Positions 1 to 7,354 are shown, counted from the stretch's first letter. The stretch: DNA of 64,000 nt from Bin5 sp965204705 (GCA_965204705.1 OZ242006.1:372001-436000), one strand, 5' to 3'. Program-made: numbers and translations. The notes: a model not told the origin generated them from the sequence alone.

Positions 1-60
1 CCCGCGCACTATCTGCCCACAGACCATCGCCCACCGGCGCCGGCATACAGGAGAAAACTG

Positions 61-1170
61 ATGGCAAGAATCATAGACGTAATTGAAGCCCCGGATCAGG
101 GTGCCCAGGAGCTCGTCGTACGCGTGCCGGAGGTCGGCTCGGGCGATTTCCGCTTCGGCAGCCAGGTCATCGTGCGCGAGAGCCAGCGCGCCGTCTTCTA
201 CCGCGACGGCAAATCACTGGACCTGTTCGAGCCCGGCCGGCACACCATCACCACCGCCAACCTGCCGATCTTGTCCGGGCTCCTGCGCATGGGCACCGGC
301 GGCCAGGATATCTTCACCGCCGAGGTGTTCTTCGCCAACATGCGCGAGTTCACCGACATGAAGTGGGGCACGCCGGAGCCGATCACCCTGCGCGACACCG
401 ACCTGGGGCTGGTGCGCCTGCGCGGCTTCGGCCAGTACACCATGCAGATCGCCGACCCCAAGCGCTTCGTCGACCAGTTCGTCGGCACACAGGGCATGTA
501 CCGCACCGGCCAGATCAACGACTTCCTGCGCAGCGCCATCATCAGCCGCATGACCGACATGTGGGGCGAGAACATGACCAGCATTCTCGACCTGCCCCGC
601 CTTTTCGACGAGCTGAGCGCGGCCATGCGCGCCACCCTCCAGGACGATTTCACAGCCATGGGGATGGCGCTCAAACAGTTCCGCATCGTCTCCATCAGCC
701 CCACCGAGGAGACCGCCAAAGCCATCGACGAACGCGCCAGCATGGGCGCCATCGGCGACATGGCCGCCTACATGCAGTTCAAGACCGCCCGCGCCCTGGG
801 CGACGCCGCCCAACAGCCGGGCGGCGCCGGCGGAACCGGCGAAGGCCTCGGCCTCGGCGCGGGCATCGGCCTCGGCGCCGGCATGGCCGGCATGATCACC
901 AACGCCATGAACGCCTCCCAGACCCCCGCACAGCCCGCCGCGCCAAACCCGCCCGCAACGCCCCAACCGCCCGCCACACCACAGCCACCCACGCCGCCCC
1001 AACCGCCCGCGGCCCCCGCCGTCATGACGCTCGAACAGGCCGCCGGCTACCTCCAGGTCTCCCCTGACGACATCCAGGCCCTGATCGACGACGGCTCGCT
1101 TCAAGCCAGGCGCATCGGCAGCCAGTACCGCATCGCCCGGAGAGCGATTGATGACTTTCTGGCAGGGTAG
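61..1170 (+). CDS. SPFH-domain protein with C-terminal excisionase-like HTH
   Basis: 369 residues. The N-terminal ~240 residues read as an SPFH/band-7 protein of the bacterial virion-core-like type (motifs SQVIVRESQRAVFYRDGK, GRHTITTANLPIL). A Gly-rich stretch (~255-285) and a Pro/Ala/Gln-rich linker (~290-320) follow. The last ~48 residues (from MTLEQAAGYLQVSPDDIQAL) form a MerR/excisionase-type helix-turn-helix. The start is supported by AGGAG 8 nt upstream. Similar SPFH proteins usually carry a zinc ribbon at the C-terminus; here an HTH takes that place, so a role at a membrane scaffold is only inferred. The 3' end of this gene is partly duplicated at 6733-6806. Confidence 0.8.
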   Translation: MARIIDVIEAPDQGAQELVVRVPEVGSGDFRFGSQVIVRESQRAVFYRDGKSLDLFEPGRHTITTANLPILSGLLRMGTGGQDIFTAEVFFANMREFTDMKWGTPEPITLRDTDLGLVRLRGFGQYTMQIADPKRFVDQFVGTQGMYRTGQINDFLRSAIISRMTDMWGENMTSILDLPRLFDELSAAMRATLQDDFTAMGMALKQFRIVSISPTEETAKAIDERASMGAIGDMAAYMQFKTARALGDAAQQPGGAGGTGEGLGLGAGIGLGAGMAGMITNAMNASQTPAQPAAPNPPATPQPPATPQPPTPPQPPAAPAVMTLEQAAGYLQVSPDDIQALIDDGSLQARRIGSQYRIARRAIDDFLAG

Positions 1171-1182
1171 GGGGAAAAAATA

Positions 1183-1205
1183 GGCGATTATATCGCAAAC
1201 TAAAC
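1183..1205 (+). repeat. Left terminal inverted repeat of the IS1595-type transposon
   Basis: Matches the reverse complement of 5193-5215 at all 23 positions. It is preceded by target duplication AAAAAATA at 1175-1182. The sequence directly inside the repeat is unrelated at the two ends, so 23 bp is the full repeat length. Confidence 0.92.
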
Positions 1206-1308
1206 AGGCTCGAATTTGTCTTCGAGCAGTTGCACGTCAGCTAGTTCGACAGTTTGTACTTGCGGAATTACTTATGGGGAAATACGGGGTTAAATGTGCT
1301 TTTCTAAG

Positions 1309-1334
1309 GGGGTTTATATACTTTAGTAGCCAAG
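1309..1334 (+). repeat. Solo terminal-repeat remnant of another element
   Basis: GGGGTTTATATACTTTAGTA and the following GCCAAG match, with about two differences, the right terminal repeat of the element at 21904-23681 read inward (GGGGCTTATATACTTTAATA...). No partner end was found inside the 1183-5215 element. It therefore looks like a leftover end of a related element, captured in the transposon's left arm. Confidence 0.55.
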
Positions 1335-1472
1335 CGTTCGCTAGCACTGTGCCTTGAGCGTGAGCCTATGCCAGTAGTGCTACTTTTGCGACTGGGGCAA
1401 GTTGTAGTATTATTTACTGGTAGAAGAGGATGTGTATTGTGGTGTTAACAAGCTGATTCGGAAAAGGATATT

Positions 1473-1706
1473 ATGACAGAAACAGGTGAGAAATACTTGT
1501 GCATAGATGTTACTGGCCTTGGTGACATGCCATTAGGCAAACAGGAGTTATTTTGCGGGGTTGCCAAACTGTTGTACTTGAAGATGTATCGAGATCACCA
1601 AGAGGTTGGCCTAGAAGTACTACGGAAGGAATTGCTCCAAAGACTAAAGGCTTGTGGTGACAACATGGACACAGTTGCTATGGGTGATTTTATTTCTTCG
1701 ATTTGA
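1473..1706 (+). CDS. Hypothetical 77-aa protein, transposon cargo
   Basis: Unrecognised 77-residue protein (MTETGEKYLCIDVTGLGDMP...). AAGGA lies 6 nt before the ATG, which supports real translation. The first half is mixed hydrophobic with one Cys pair (Cys10, Cys28); the second half is charged and probably helical (EVGLEVLRKELLQRLKACG). It is the first gene inside the left end of the IS1595-type element and converges on the HEPN/Abi_C gene, with stop codons 10 nt apart. Function unknown. Confidence 0.5.
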   Translation: MTETGEKYLCIDVTGLGDMPLGKQELFCGVAKLLYLKMYRDHQEVGLEVLRKELLQRLKACGDNMDTVAMGDFISSI

Positions 1707-1716
1707 TTTTAGGCGA

Positions 1717-2643
1717 TTAGATATTGGCCTCCTCTACTATTAGGAGGATGGTGGAGGCGGTCATGTTTACAACGAATTGGGCGACGTGTTGAGGTAAAGT
1801 TTTATCGAGGTTTCCTTGACCATGTGCGTAGCTCTTATCGTTCCTTATTACGTGAGGGAGTTCGAGTAATTTCACGTAATAGGGGTCCAAGCTAGATTCA
1901 TTTACGACTGTCTTGAGTAACTGGGCTGCCTGGAGATTATCGGGCTTCTTTCCCCAGCCTTTCTCTTTGCAGACTATTTTCATCACACTCTCAAGGGAAC
2001 TTGCACACATGGATATGCAGTCTTGCCATTCTCTCTTGCGGTAGTGTTGAAGCCCTTTCAGGAATTCGTCATTTGCAGTTTTCCAACGTGGGGCGCGCAA
2101 CAATGCAAGAGATGGTTCAATTGCCATTTCGTGTAACACTTCACTATCACGGGTAATGATTCTGGGTTTGTCTGCAATTCGTTTCCCTTTGCCCCATTCA
2201 GTTTCGTGATCTTCCCAAATGTAGTCAGTCACAAAATATGGCAGTTCGCAAAGGTCAAGAAACTCATTGATTTCGGATGGGAGTACACGACCCATCTGCG
2301 GGCGAGAACTTAAGGGTGCGTCCTGTGCCTGAAAAACGTACTCAAGGAAGTCTAAGAAGTTTTCATCAGTGCAATTCCATAAGAATCTTTCAATGTCTTC
2401 AGCATGGGAATTGAATCGACGGTCTGACAGCTGTGTTTTGCCTACCAAATATCTCAATTTCGCGTGAATTTCAGACCAGAAGGGATCTGAGGACTCGAAT
2501 CCGTCACGAAGGGGGTGTCTATCCACGCATAGCATAATAGCACGAGTCTTAAAGGCATCGGTTAGTTTTTTTCGTTCCTTAGGCTCTCTGGGGCGTCTTG
2601 AAAATGTATTGAAGACTTGATCAAATGAAAAAATTGTGGACAT
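1717..2643 (-). CDS. HEPN/Abi_C-type abortive infection protein
   Basis: 308 residues from the ATG at 2643, preceded by GGAGGA at 8 nt; a longer open frame to 2775 lacks a ribosome site and runs into the transposase promoter side. The C-terminal ~110 residues match the abortive-infection C-terminal (Abi_C) family: YRKREWQDCISMCASSLESV, then AAQLLKTVV, then LPHVIRNDKSYAHG. The last contains a HEPN-type R-x6-H motif (R267, H274), known in this superfamily as the RNase active site. The N-terminal two thirds resemble the STM4504/CBY_0614-type family. Its place in a transposon beside uncharacterised ORFs suggests a mobile phage-defence or toxin role. RNase activity is inferred. Confidence 0.72.
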   Translation of the reverse strand: MSTIFSFDQVFNTFSRRPREPKERKKLTDAFKTRAIMLCVDRHPLRDGFESSDPFWSEIHAKLRYLVGKTQLSDRRFNSHAEDIERFLWNCTDENFLDFLEYVFQAQDAPLSSRPQMGRVLPSEINEFLDLCELPYFVTDYIWEDHETEWGKGKRIADKPRIITRDSEVLHEMAIEPSLALLRAPRWKTANDEFLKGLQHYRKREWQDCISMCASSLESVMKIVCKEKGWGKKPDNLQAAQLLKTVVNESSLDPYYVKLLELPHVIRNDKSYAHGQGNLDKTLPQHVAQFVVNMTASTILLIVEEANI

Positions 2644-2744
2644 CAAAGCGTCCTCCGTCATTGTGCCAAGCGGTTGACAGAATCTAAGCCTACCACAATT
2701 GAAACAAAACTGCTCATTTCTAAGGAAAGAGACACGCCATTCAA

Positions 2745-2777
2745 ACTTGTGCAGACTGATAATTCGTCTGCACAAGT
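2745..2777. promoter_or_regulatory. Perfect 12-bp inverted repeat between divergent genes
   Basis: ACTTGTGCAGAC at 2745-2756 and its exact complement GTCTGCACAAGT at 2766-2777 surround a 9-nt AT-rich spacer. It lies between the start of the HEPN/Abi_C gene (2643, minus) and the transposase promoter (-35 at 2837). No T-tract follows, so an operator or a structured leader is more likely than a terminator. Which gene it controls is not known. Confidence 0.5.
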
Positions 2778-2836
2778 AGATTATTCAGCCAAAAGACTGC
2801 CTCGCCAGAGCAGTCGCCAAACACGATTCGCTCAAC

Positions 2837-2865
2837 TTGACAAAATGCCAAAAATCGTTTAGTAT
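2837..2865 (+). promoter_or_regulatory. Sigma70-type promoter of the transposase
   Basis: TTGACA (2837-2842), 17-nt spacer, TAGTAT (2860-2865). The expected transcript start falls about 30 nt before the transposase ATG, leaving room for the AAGGAG ribosome site at 2887-2892. Confidence 0.65.
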
Positions 2866-2901
2866 TGTTCGTATAATCGAGCAGCGAAAGGAGCACGAAC
2901 G

Positions 2902-3840
2902 ATGGCAAGGTCAGCACCAGGAAAGCATTTTCGTAAGGGTATTACATTGATGGAACTGTTTCAAATGTTCCCTGATGATGAAACCGCGGAGGAGTGGTTT
3001 GTAGAGAATCGTTGGCCTGACGGATTACGTTGCGCGCACTGCGAGGGCGATAACGTGGCGGAGCAGGGAAACCATCCGCAGATGCCTTTTCACTGTCGCG
3101 ACTGTCGTAAGTTCTTCAGCGTAAAGACCAACTCATTCATGCACAGTTCGAAGGTAGGCTATCAGAAATGGGTTATCGCAGTCTACTTGATTACGTCTAG
3201 CCTGAAGGGTGTCTCCAGCATGAAGTTGCACCGTGACATTGGGGTTACTCAAAAGACTGCATGGCATATGGCGCACCGAATCCGTGAGGCTTGGAACATA
3301 GGCAGCGAAACGTTCGAGGGCGAAGTCGAGGTAGACGAAAGTTACTTTGGCGGGAAGGAATCGAACAAGCACGCCAGCAGGAAGTTGAACGCAGGGCGTG
3401 GCACTGTTGGCAAGACTGCGGTTGTGGGCATGAAGGAACGCGACACGAACAAGGTTAAGGCGCAGGTCGTTGAGGCTACTGACAAAGAGACGCTTCAGGG
3501 ATTCGTTACGGAGAACACGACAGAGGAAGCGGTCGTGTACACGGACGAGGCGAGAGCGTATTCGGGACTACCTAGAGAACATCAGGCGGTAGGCCACAGC
3601 GTGGGTGAGTTCGTGAGGGATCAGGCACATACAAACGGGCTAGAGTCGTTCTGGTCCATGATGAAGCGGGGCTATAACGGGACGTATCACCAAATGAGTC
3701 CGAAACACCTGCACCGTTACGTGAACGAGTTCGAGGGTCGCCACAACGTGCGCCCACTGGATACGATTGACCAGATGAAACTGGTCGCTAGGCATTCATC
3801 GGGCAAGAAACTGCTCTATGATGATTTGATTAGGGACTGA
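2902..3840 (+). CDS. IS1595-family transposase (ISXO2-like, DDNK)
   Basis: 312 residues, a normal length for the family. An N-terminal zinc ribbon is visible (C44-x2-C47 ... C65-x2-C68), followed by a helix-turn-helix region (~105-130) and an ISXO2-like DDE catalytic domain: D145 in VDESYFGG, D215 in VYTDEA, N245 in HTNGLESFW and K255 in MMKRGY. This is the DDNK set that defines IS1595. AAGGAG lies 9 nt before the ATG, behind a good sigma70 promoter. It lies near the middle of the element with cargo on both sides and should act on the 23-bp ends. The frame is intact. Confidence 0.93.
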   Translation: MARSAPGKHFRKGITLMELFQMFPDDETAEEWFVENRWPDGLRCAHCEGDNVAEQGNHPQMPFHCRDCRKFFSVKTNSFMHSSKVGYQKWVIAVYLITSSLKGVSSMKLHRDIGVTQKTAWHMAHRIREAWNIGSETFEGEVEVDESYFGGKESNKHASRKLNAGRGTVGKTAVVGMKERDTNKVKAQVVEATDKETLQGFVTENTTEEAVVYTDEARAYSGLPREHQAVGHSVGEFVRDQAHTNGLESFWSMMKRGYNGTYHQMSPKHLHRYVNEFEGRHNVRPLDTIDQMKLVARHSSGKKLLYDDLIRD

Positions 3841-3859
3841 TGACGGTGGCTTAACTATC

Positions 3860-4315
3860 TCAGGAGGCGTCTTTACCCCTCCTCTCGTTGCGGTGACGCC
3901 ATTCATACAGGCTATCAATTAACTTGTCGTAACGTGAAAACGCACCATCTGTTTTCCTATCGTGTTGCATAAGCGCGCTTTTCATTTCTTGTTTCACTTG
4001 ACCAGCTTCATCTATGGCATAATTTTTGGCGATTTCTTCCACCGCTTGACGAAGTTGTTGCGATGCCTCATCAAGTTCAGTCATTAGATCATTACTAGCA
4101 CTATGCACCATCCTTTCAGCTTCTATCATGGACATGTCGAAAACATTATTTCTAACCACATCAATGTGAATTACTATCCGCATCAATGTGTCACCTAGAA
4201 GCTCGTTGTCCTGCGAAAGCAAACCGATATGCTCTGCAATTATCGCTTCATTCTCGTCGGCTTTAGGTTCGTCCTTGAGTATAAATTCTTCATCGTCCGG
4301 GCCTAGTAATTCCAT
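3860..4315 (-). CDS. Hypothetical coiled-coil protein, transposon cargo
   Basis: 151 residues from the ATG at 4315 (AAGGGGG about 9 nt upstream); the longer frame to 4408 has a poorer start. Strongly acidic N-terminus (MELLGPDDEEFILKDEPKAD), then long amphipathic helices (HSASNDLMTELDEASQQLRQ and after) and a basic C-terminus (EWRHRNERRGKDAS). No recognised domain or catalytic motif. It converges on the transposase, with stops about 20 nt apart. Its high Glu/Gln helical content suggests a coiled-coil or helical-bundle protein. Function unknown. Confidence 0.55.
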   Translation of the reverse strand: MELLGPDDEEFILKDEPKADENEAIIAEHIGLLSQDNELLGDTLMRIVIHIDVVRNNVFDMSMIEAERMVHSASNDLMTELDEASQQLRQAVEEIAKNYAIDEAGQVKQEMKSALMQHDRKTDGAFSRYDKLIDSLYEWRHRNERRGKDAS

Positions 4316-4523
4316 GACAGGGGTGCCCCCTTGGTGGAAACTGATGAATGGTTGCCACCACAGCGACACATTTATCTGACTACCAACAAGGGGACGCAAA
4401 GCGCCCACTCATCGAATTTTCACTTGTAGTCAGATACATCGCTGTGGTTACAATGACACTATCATGTTTCAACAGAAAGGCCAAACAGAAAAATTCGTCA
4501 TTTTCTGGACAAGATAGACCCAA

Positions 4524-4808
4524 TTGACAAATTCACGAGAAAGTGATACGATAACGTCAAAGAAAGGCTTAGATGAAAAGGCGTATAAAATGGTTCAAAA
4601 ATCTTACGGAGATGACGTAGGTAAGTTAGCAAGAGACCTAAGAGCACTTGACCGAAAGCATGACACAACTCGCAAGATGCTCCGTGAATCTTCTGTTGAA
4701 TTCGATAGGAGAAGTATAGAGTTCGAACAAAGAATGATTATGCTGCGAGAAGTAGTCTTTGGTCATGCTAGACAAACCGTGCCTCCTGCTCACAAAGAGG
4801 AACTATAG
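4524..4808 (+). CDS. Hypothetical 94-aa helical protein, transposon cargo
   Basis: Up to 94 residues from a TTG at 4524; an ATG at 4590 (MVQKSYGDDVGK...) with AAGG upstream is an alternative start giving 72 residues. The sequence is highly charged and probably one long helix (DLRALDRKHDTTRKMLRESS, then FDRRSIEFEQRMIMLREVVF). No known domain. It is followed after 4 nt by the 63-aa AT-hook-like gene, so the two and the 23-aa peptide behind them look like one transcript. Confidence 0.45.
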   Translation: MTNSRESDTITSKKGLDEKAYKMVQKSYGDDVGKLARDLRALDRKHDTTRKMLRESSVEFDRRSIEFEQRMIMLREVVFGHARQTVPPAHKEEL

Positions 4809-4812
4809 AACT

Positions 4813-5004
4813 ATGACCAAGCCAAAGCGGAATCACCAAGAAAAACCCAAGCGCAAACGCGGTCGTCCGCCTTTGCAGATGCCAGAGCCTATCAACGCGG
4901 AACCGTCAGATGTCGTTAGGGCTGCGTTCAGAGTGAATACGAAAGAACCTGGCTTCGAGTGGCAGTATCAGAAGAAGAGCAAGAAGGGTCAACGCCCCAA
5001 ATGA
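4813..5004 (+). CDS. Small basic AT-hook-like protein, transposon cargo
   Basis: 63 residues from the ATG at 4813. The N-terminus is Lys/Arg/Pro-rich and contains KRGRPP, an AT-hook-type minor-groove binding motif; a middle segment EPSDVVRAAFRV precedes a basic tail. A protein of similar plan, without a clear AT-hook, is encoded at 29081-29314. The stop overlaps the start of the next ORF (ATGA at 5001-5004), which indicates translational coupling. Nucleic-acid binding is inferred from composition only. Confidence 0.5.
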   Translation: MTKPKRNHQEKPKRKRGRPPLQMPEPINAEPSDVVRAAFRVNTKEPGFEWQYQKKSKKGQRPK

Positions 5005-5072
5005 AAATCATCAGATGGTTCCTTATTTTGGCGTTTCTTTTCTCTGCTCTCTATTTTTACTTAAGTACGTGA
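5001..5072 (+). CDS. 23-aa single-span membrane peptide
   Basis: ATG at 5001 overlaps the upstream stop by ATGA. The encoded peptide starts MKIIRWFLILAFLFSALYFY and ends after three more residues: a basic N-terminus and one hydrophobic segment, the pattern of a type I toxin-like or regulatory membrane peptide. It is the last cargo ORF before the right end of the element. The overlap and clean membrane pattern argue for it, but its short length keeps confidence modest. Confidence 0.4.
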   Translation: MKIIRWFLILAFLFSALYFYLST

Positions 5073-5192
5073 ATCAAAATATGACCAACACTGTATAATC
5101 GCGCTAGCAGTTAAGTAACCCCTCCCGCACTCGCCCAAGCAACACGCCTCGCCAACTGCAAGCTCACGCCTTCGTGCTCGTAACAGCAGCAC

Positions 5193-5215
5193 GTTTAGTT
5201 TGCGATATAATCGCC
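5193..5215 (-). repeat. Right terminal inverted repeat of the IS1595-type transposon
   Basis: Exact reverse complement of 1183-1205. The second copy of the target duplication (AAAAAATA, 5216-5223) follows directly. Confidence 0.92.
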
Positions 5216-5278
5216 AAAAAATAGTACTCAAGGACGAGTGTTAAGGTAGAACTCGACAATCTCAGGCATGATTGAGAC

Positions 5279-5306
5279 AAAGAACAGGACAATTGTCCTG
5301 TTCTTT
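5279..5306. promoter_or_regulatory. 28-bp perfect palindrome before the EcsC-like gene
   Basis: Continuous palindrome centred on AATT: AAAGAACAGGACAA at 5279-5292 and its exact complement at 5293-5306. It ends 20 nt before the GTG start at 5327 and abuts the ribosome site. A continuous palindrome of this length fits a dimeric repressor operator. In RNA it would form a hairpin with almost no loop that could hide the ribosome site. Confidence 0.6.
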
Positions 5307-5326
5307 TGGGTGAGAGGAGAGAAACA

Positions 5327-6064
5327 GTGGAAAACGAACGCAAAGGCCCCTTTTCCCCATTTGAACCGGAAAAAGAAAAAGCTACGCCTAGCGTGCTTCA
5401 GACACAGCCGCTCACAGATGATGACGCGTCGCCGCCACTTCTTAGAGCCATCGACCTAGTCCTTTCTGATCCGGCTGAGATAATGAGAGAGGCAGAGGCG
5501 CTTCATGAACGCTTCAGAGAGAAACATGCCGACGAAAGCACGGATGATGAGATTGCTGATAGGACTGCAGAGAAGATCATTTCAAACTATTCATATTACA
5601 CAGCATTTGTGGGTGGAGCGACCGCTTTGACCGGTGTTGTACCGGGTCTTGGCACAGTAATTGCAACCTTTGGCGGGGCTGTAGCGGACACCGCGCTTTC
5701 AATGAAATTTCAGATCGAAATGACAATGGCAATCGCGGTCATATATGGTCATGACATTACGATTGAAGAACAGAAAAGACTTTGTTTTGTTGTTGCAGGA
5801 CTTGGTACTATCAGTCACGCTGCCAAGGATAGTGGTAAGTCCATCGGCACGAAGGCATTCGTCAAATTGGTCAAAGAATATCTTAAAGGTCCAACACTCA
5901 TCGCCGTGAAGCAGCTATTCAGAAAAGTTGGTGTAACCTTCACACGCAAGGCTCTTGAAAAGGCTATTCCATTTGGTGTAGGGGTTGTTATTGGAGTCGG
6001 TACTGGTAAGGCTCTTACTTGGTATGTGGGCCAAAAGGCCAAAGATTTCTTCAGGATTCAGTAG
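5327..6064 (+). CDS. EcsC-like membrane-associated protein
   Basis: 245 residues from the GTG at 5327 (GGAGAG 8 nt upstream); an upstream TTG frame has no ribosome site and enters the palindrome. A hydrophilic, Pro/Glu-rich N-terminus (~1-80) precedes an EcsC-type hydrophobic region with Gly-rich helices: TALTGVVPGLGTVIATFGGA, then ADTALSMKFQIEMTMAIAVI, then a C-terminal IPFGVGVVIGVGTGKALTWY. This resembles the EcsC family, whose biochemical role is not settled. It sits just outside the transposon, behind a 28-bp palindrome that may control it. Confidence 0.6.
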   Translation: MENERKGPFSPFEPEKEKATPSVLQTQPLTDDDASPPLLRAIDLVLSDPAEIMREAEALHERFREKHADESTDDEIADRTAEKIISNYSYYTAFVGGATALTGVVPGLGTVIATFGGAVADTALSMKFQIEMTMAIAVIYGHDITIEEQKRLCFVVAGLGTISHAAKDSGKSIGTKAFVKLVKEYLKGPTLIAVKQLFRKVGVTFTRKALEKAIPFGVGVVIGVGTGKALTWYVGQKAKDFFRIQ

Positions 6065-6149
6065 CGGGTGAAACACAAAGAGTGATGCTTGACGATGGGC
6101 ATTTGGACACCTTTCGGTCAAGCTTTCCCCGCAACAGGAGATGAACTTT

Positions 6150-6544
6150 CGAAGTCTTGCGCTAACTTCCTCTTATGGTTTCTGACAGTCACAAGACTGA
6201 ATACAAGGGACGCAATTGAAATTGCAAGGGAAACCCCTGAGGCTGCTGCCGTCATTGCCACGACGGTTCCCCCTAGTACCAGGAGAGTCTACACAACTCC
6301 CCTACAAACATTGCCACGTCCAACCAGCCCCCTTCTGTTGAGAAGGCAAACCCGAACGGGCCAAAAAGCAAGATCAGTAAAATTTCGATCAAGAGAGATT
6401 TTTTCTTTCCTTCCGATTTTCTTCGAGGAAAATTGCGATACGAATCGGAAGCAGAAGGATCGCAAGTAACACAAGAATAAGAATTAGCCCCGTAGGTCCC
6501 AACGTTGGACCAAGTAGAATAAGGATAGCAAGTGGGTCTACCAT
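6150..6544 (-). pseudogene. Degraded copy of the membrane protein at 7863-8297
   Basis: Starts well (GGAGG, then ATG at 6544) and reads MVDPLAILILLGPTLGPTGL, matching LLGPTLGPTELILILVALFL of the intact gene. The matching frame is then lost and recovered twice: the segment equivalent to LFGPLGLAYSTRGGW lies in another frame as LFGPFGFAFSTEGGW, and stops interrupt the rest. Homology can be followed to about 6150. It is a diverged paralogue broken by frameshifts. Confidence 0.7.
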
Positions 6545-6592
6545 GAATTACCTCCTCCGGTCGGGTGCAGCTTGGTCGGCGCGCAACTCAAC

Positions 6593-6735
6593 TGCTCACC
6601 CCTCAATACAACTCTGACTGCCTGTCAGCAAAGATCCGAATCTTCGCCCTCATCGCCTCCATTTTGTCCAGGACAATACTCACCGTCAGCAGCGCTTCGG
6701 TTTCGCCGCCTTCGATTGATGTTTCCATCCAGGCT
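6593..6735 (-). pseudogene. Duplicated 3' fragment of the nitrilase gene
   Basis: DNA here parallels 8348-8480, the 3' end of the carbon-nitrogen hydrolase: the stretches for the last residues and for AEALLTVRIDLD are recognisable with about one fifth of bases changed. Only the C-terminal ~45 codons are present, next to the degraded membrane gene copy. This is the same gene order as the intact locus at 7863-9151. Confidence 0.65.
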
Positions 6736-6806
6736 AGGCGCATCGGCCGCCAGAACCGGATTGCCCGGAAAGTGAATGGTGACTTTTTGACGGGGTCGAG
6801 GGGGCT
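6733..6806 (+). pseudogene. Duplicated 3' fragment of the SPFH/HTH gene
   Basis: Encodes QARRIGRQNRIARKVNGDFL, which matches QARRIGSQYRIARRAIDDFL at the end of the protein at 61-1170. The fragment is joined directly to the nitrilase fragment, so two unrelated 3' ends meet tail to tail. Confidence 0.65.
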
Positions 6807-6849
6807 GTCCCCCTGAGACGAGCTGGGCTGTGTCCTGACTGCCTACCTA

Positions 6850-6915
6850 CAGCCCCGTCCCCCGCGCACGAATAATCTGCAAGACGGTACCCAAGACTGA
6901 ACTGCCGTTTGCAGA
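6850..6915 (-). pseudogene. Fragment of an antidote gene
   Basis: On the minus strand it reads ANGSSVLGTVLQIIRARGTG, parallel to ENGDPSFGIVLKIIRALGMR of the antidote-like frame at 7408-7695. The rest of that copy is no longer readable. Confidence 0.5.
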
Positions 6916-7082
6916 GGCAGGCCAGTTCGGGTATTCTACGCACCTGTCCCAGGACTAACCGCTACACTATTGATAGAGGGAGAACAAGAGGGAGACCACC
7001 GGCCATATGACAACTGCGTGCGGATCGCTTACGACCTGCACGTACTGTACATTGAAGAGTCGCAGAAGGAGGGCTGACTCCG

Positions 7083-7265
7083 ATGACAAAGCGTCGAAAG
7101 TTCAACGAAAAAACTGACCAATTTACTCCCAGGGACCGCGAAATCGTCGAGGAAAAAAAGGCGAAGATACGCGCCTCGTTGCAGCGGCCAGGCAAACCCA
7201 GTGAATTTCCCAAATCGGTCCCCAAAACGCAAGGTCGAAGATCGAACCCGGGAAGCCGTAGATAG
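7083..7265 (+). CDS. Hypothetical 60-aa basic protein
   Basis: 60 residues, very rich in Lys/Arg (MTKRRKFNEKTDQFTPRDRE...). GGAGGG lies about 10 nt before the ATG. An open frame without a clear start ends 5 nt upstream, reading LIEGEQEGDHRPYDNCVRIA and then YDLHVLYIEESQKEG; this may be the tail of a decayed gene. No recognised domain. Its setting among pseudogenes makes it doubtful. Confidence 0.3.
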   Translation: MTKRRKFNEKTDQFTPRDREIVEEKKAKIRASLQRPGKPSEFPKSVPKTQGRRSNPGSRR

Positions 7266-7354
7266 GGCCATCATCGCCCGAAGACCGGCCGCATTACGCA
7301 GCGCCACGCGAGGTACTCACCTAAACTTCGTGATTCTGTAGAGGTTCCTTCTAA

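Larger units (their letters stand above)
1183..5215 (+). mobile_element. IS1595-type transposon with passenger genes
   Basis: A 4,033-bp segment bounded by perfect 23-bp inverted repeats (1183-1205 and 5193-5215, both beginning GGCGATTATATCGC when read inward) and flanked by an 8-bp direct repeat AAAAAATA (1175-1182 and 5216-5223). Inside is an IS1595-family transposase (2902-3840). The family is known for 8-bp target duplications, GG-starting ends and, in some groups, passenger genes, so all three signatures agree. Base composition is clearly AT-richer than the flanks. Cargo: a 77-aa ORF, a HEPN/Abi_C protein, a 151-aa coiled-coil protein, 94-aa and 63-aa ORFs and a 23-aa membrane peptide. 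Ends and target duplication look intact, so the insertion appears recent. Confidence 0.9.

Noticed and set aside
2672..3863. Short inverted similarity directly around the transposase gene (GAATCTAAGCC versus GGCTTAACTATC) as the IS ends
   Set aside because: The match is poor and no target duplication flanks it, whereas 1183/5215 has a perfect 23-bp pair with an 8-bp duplication.
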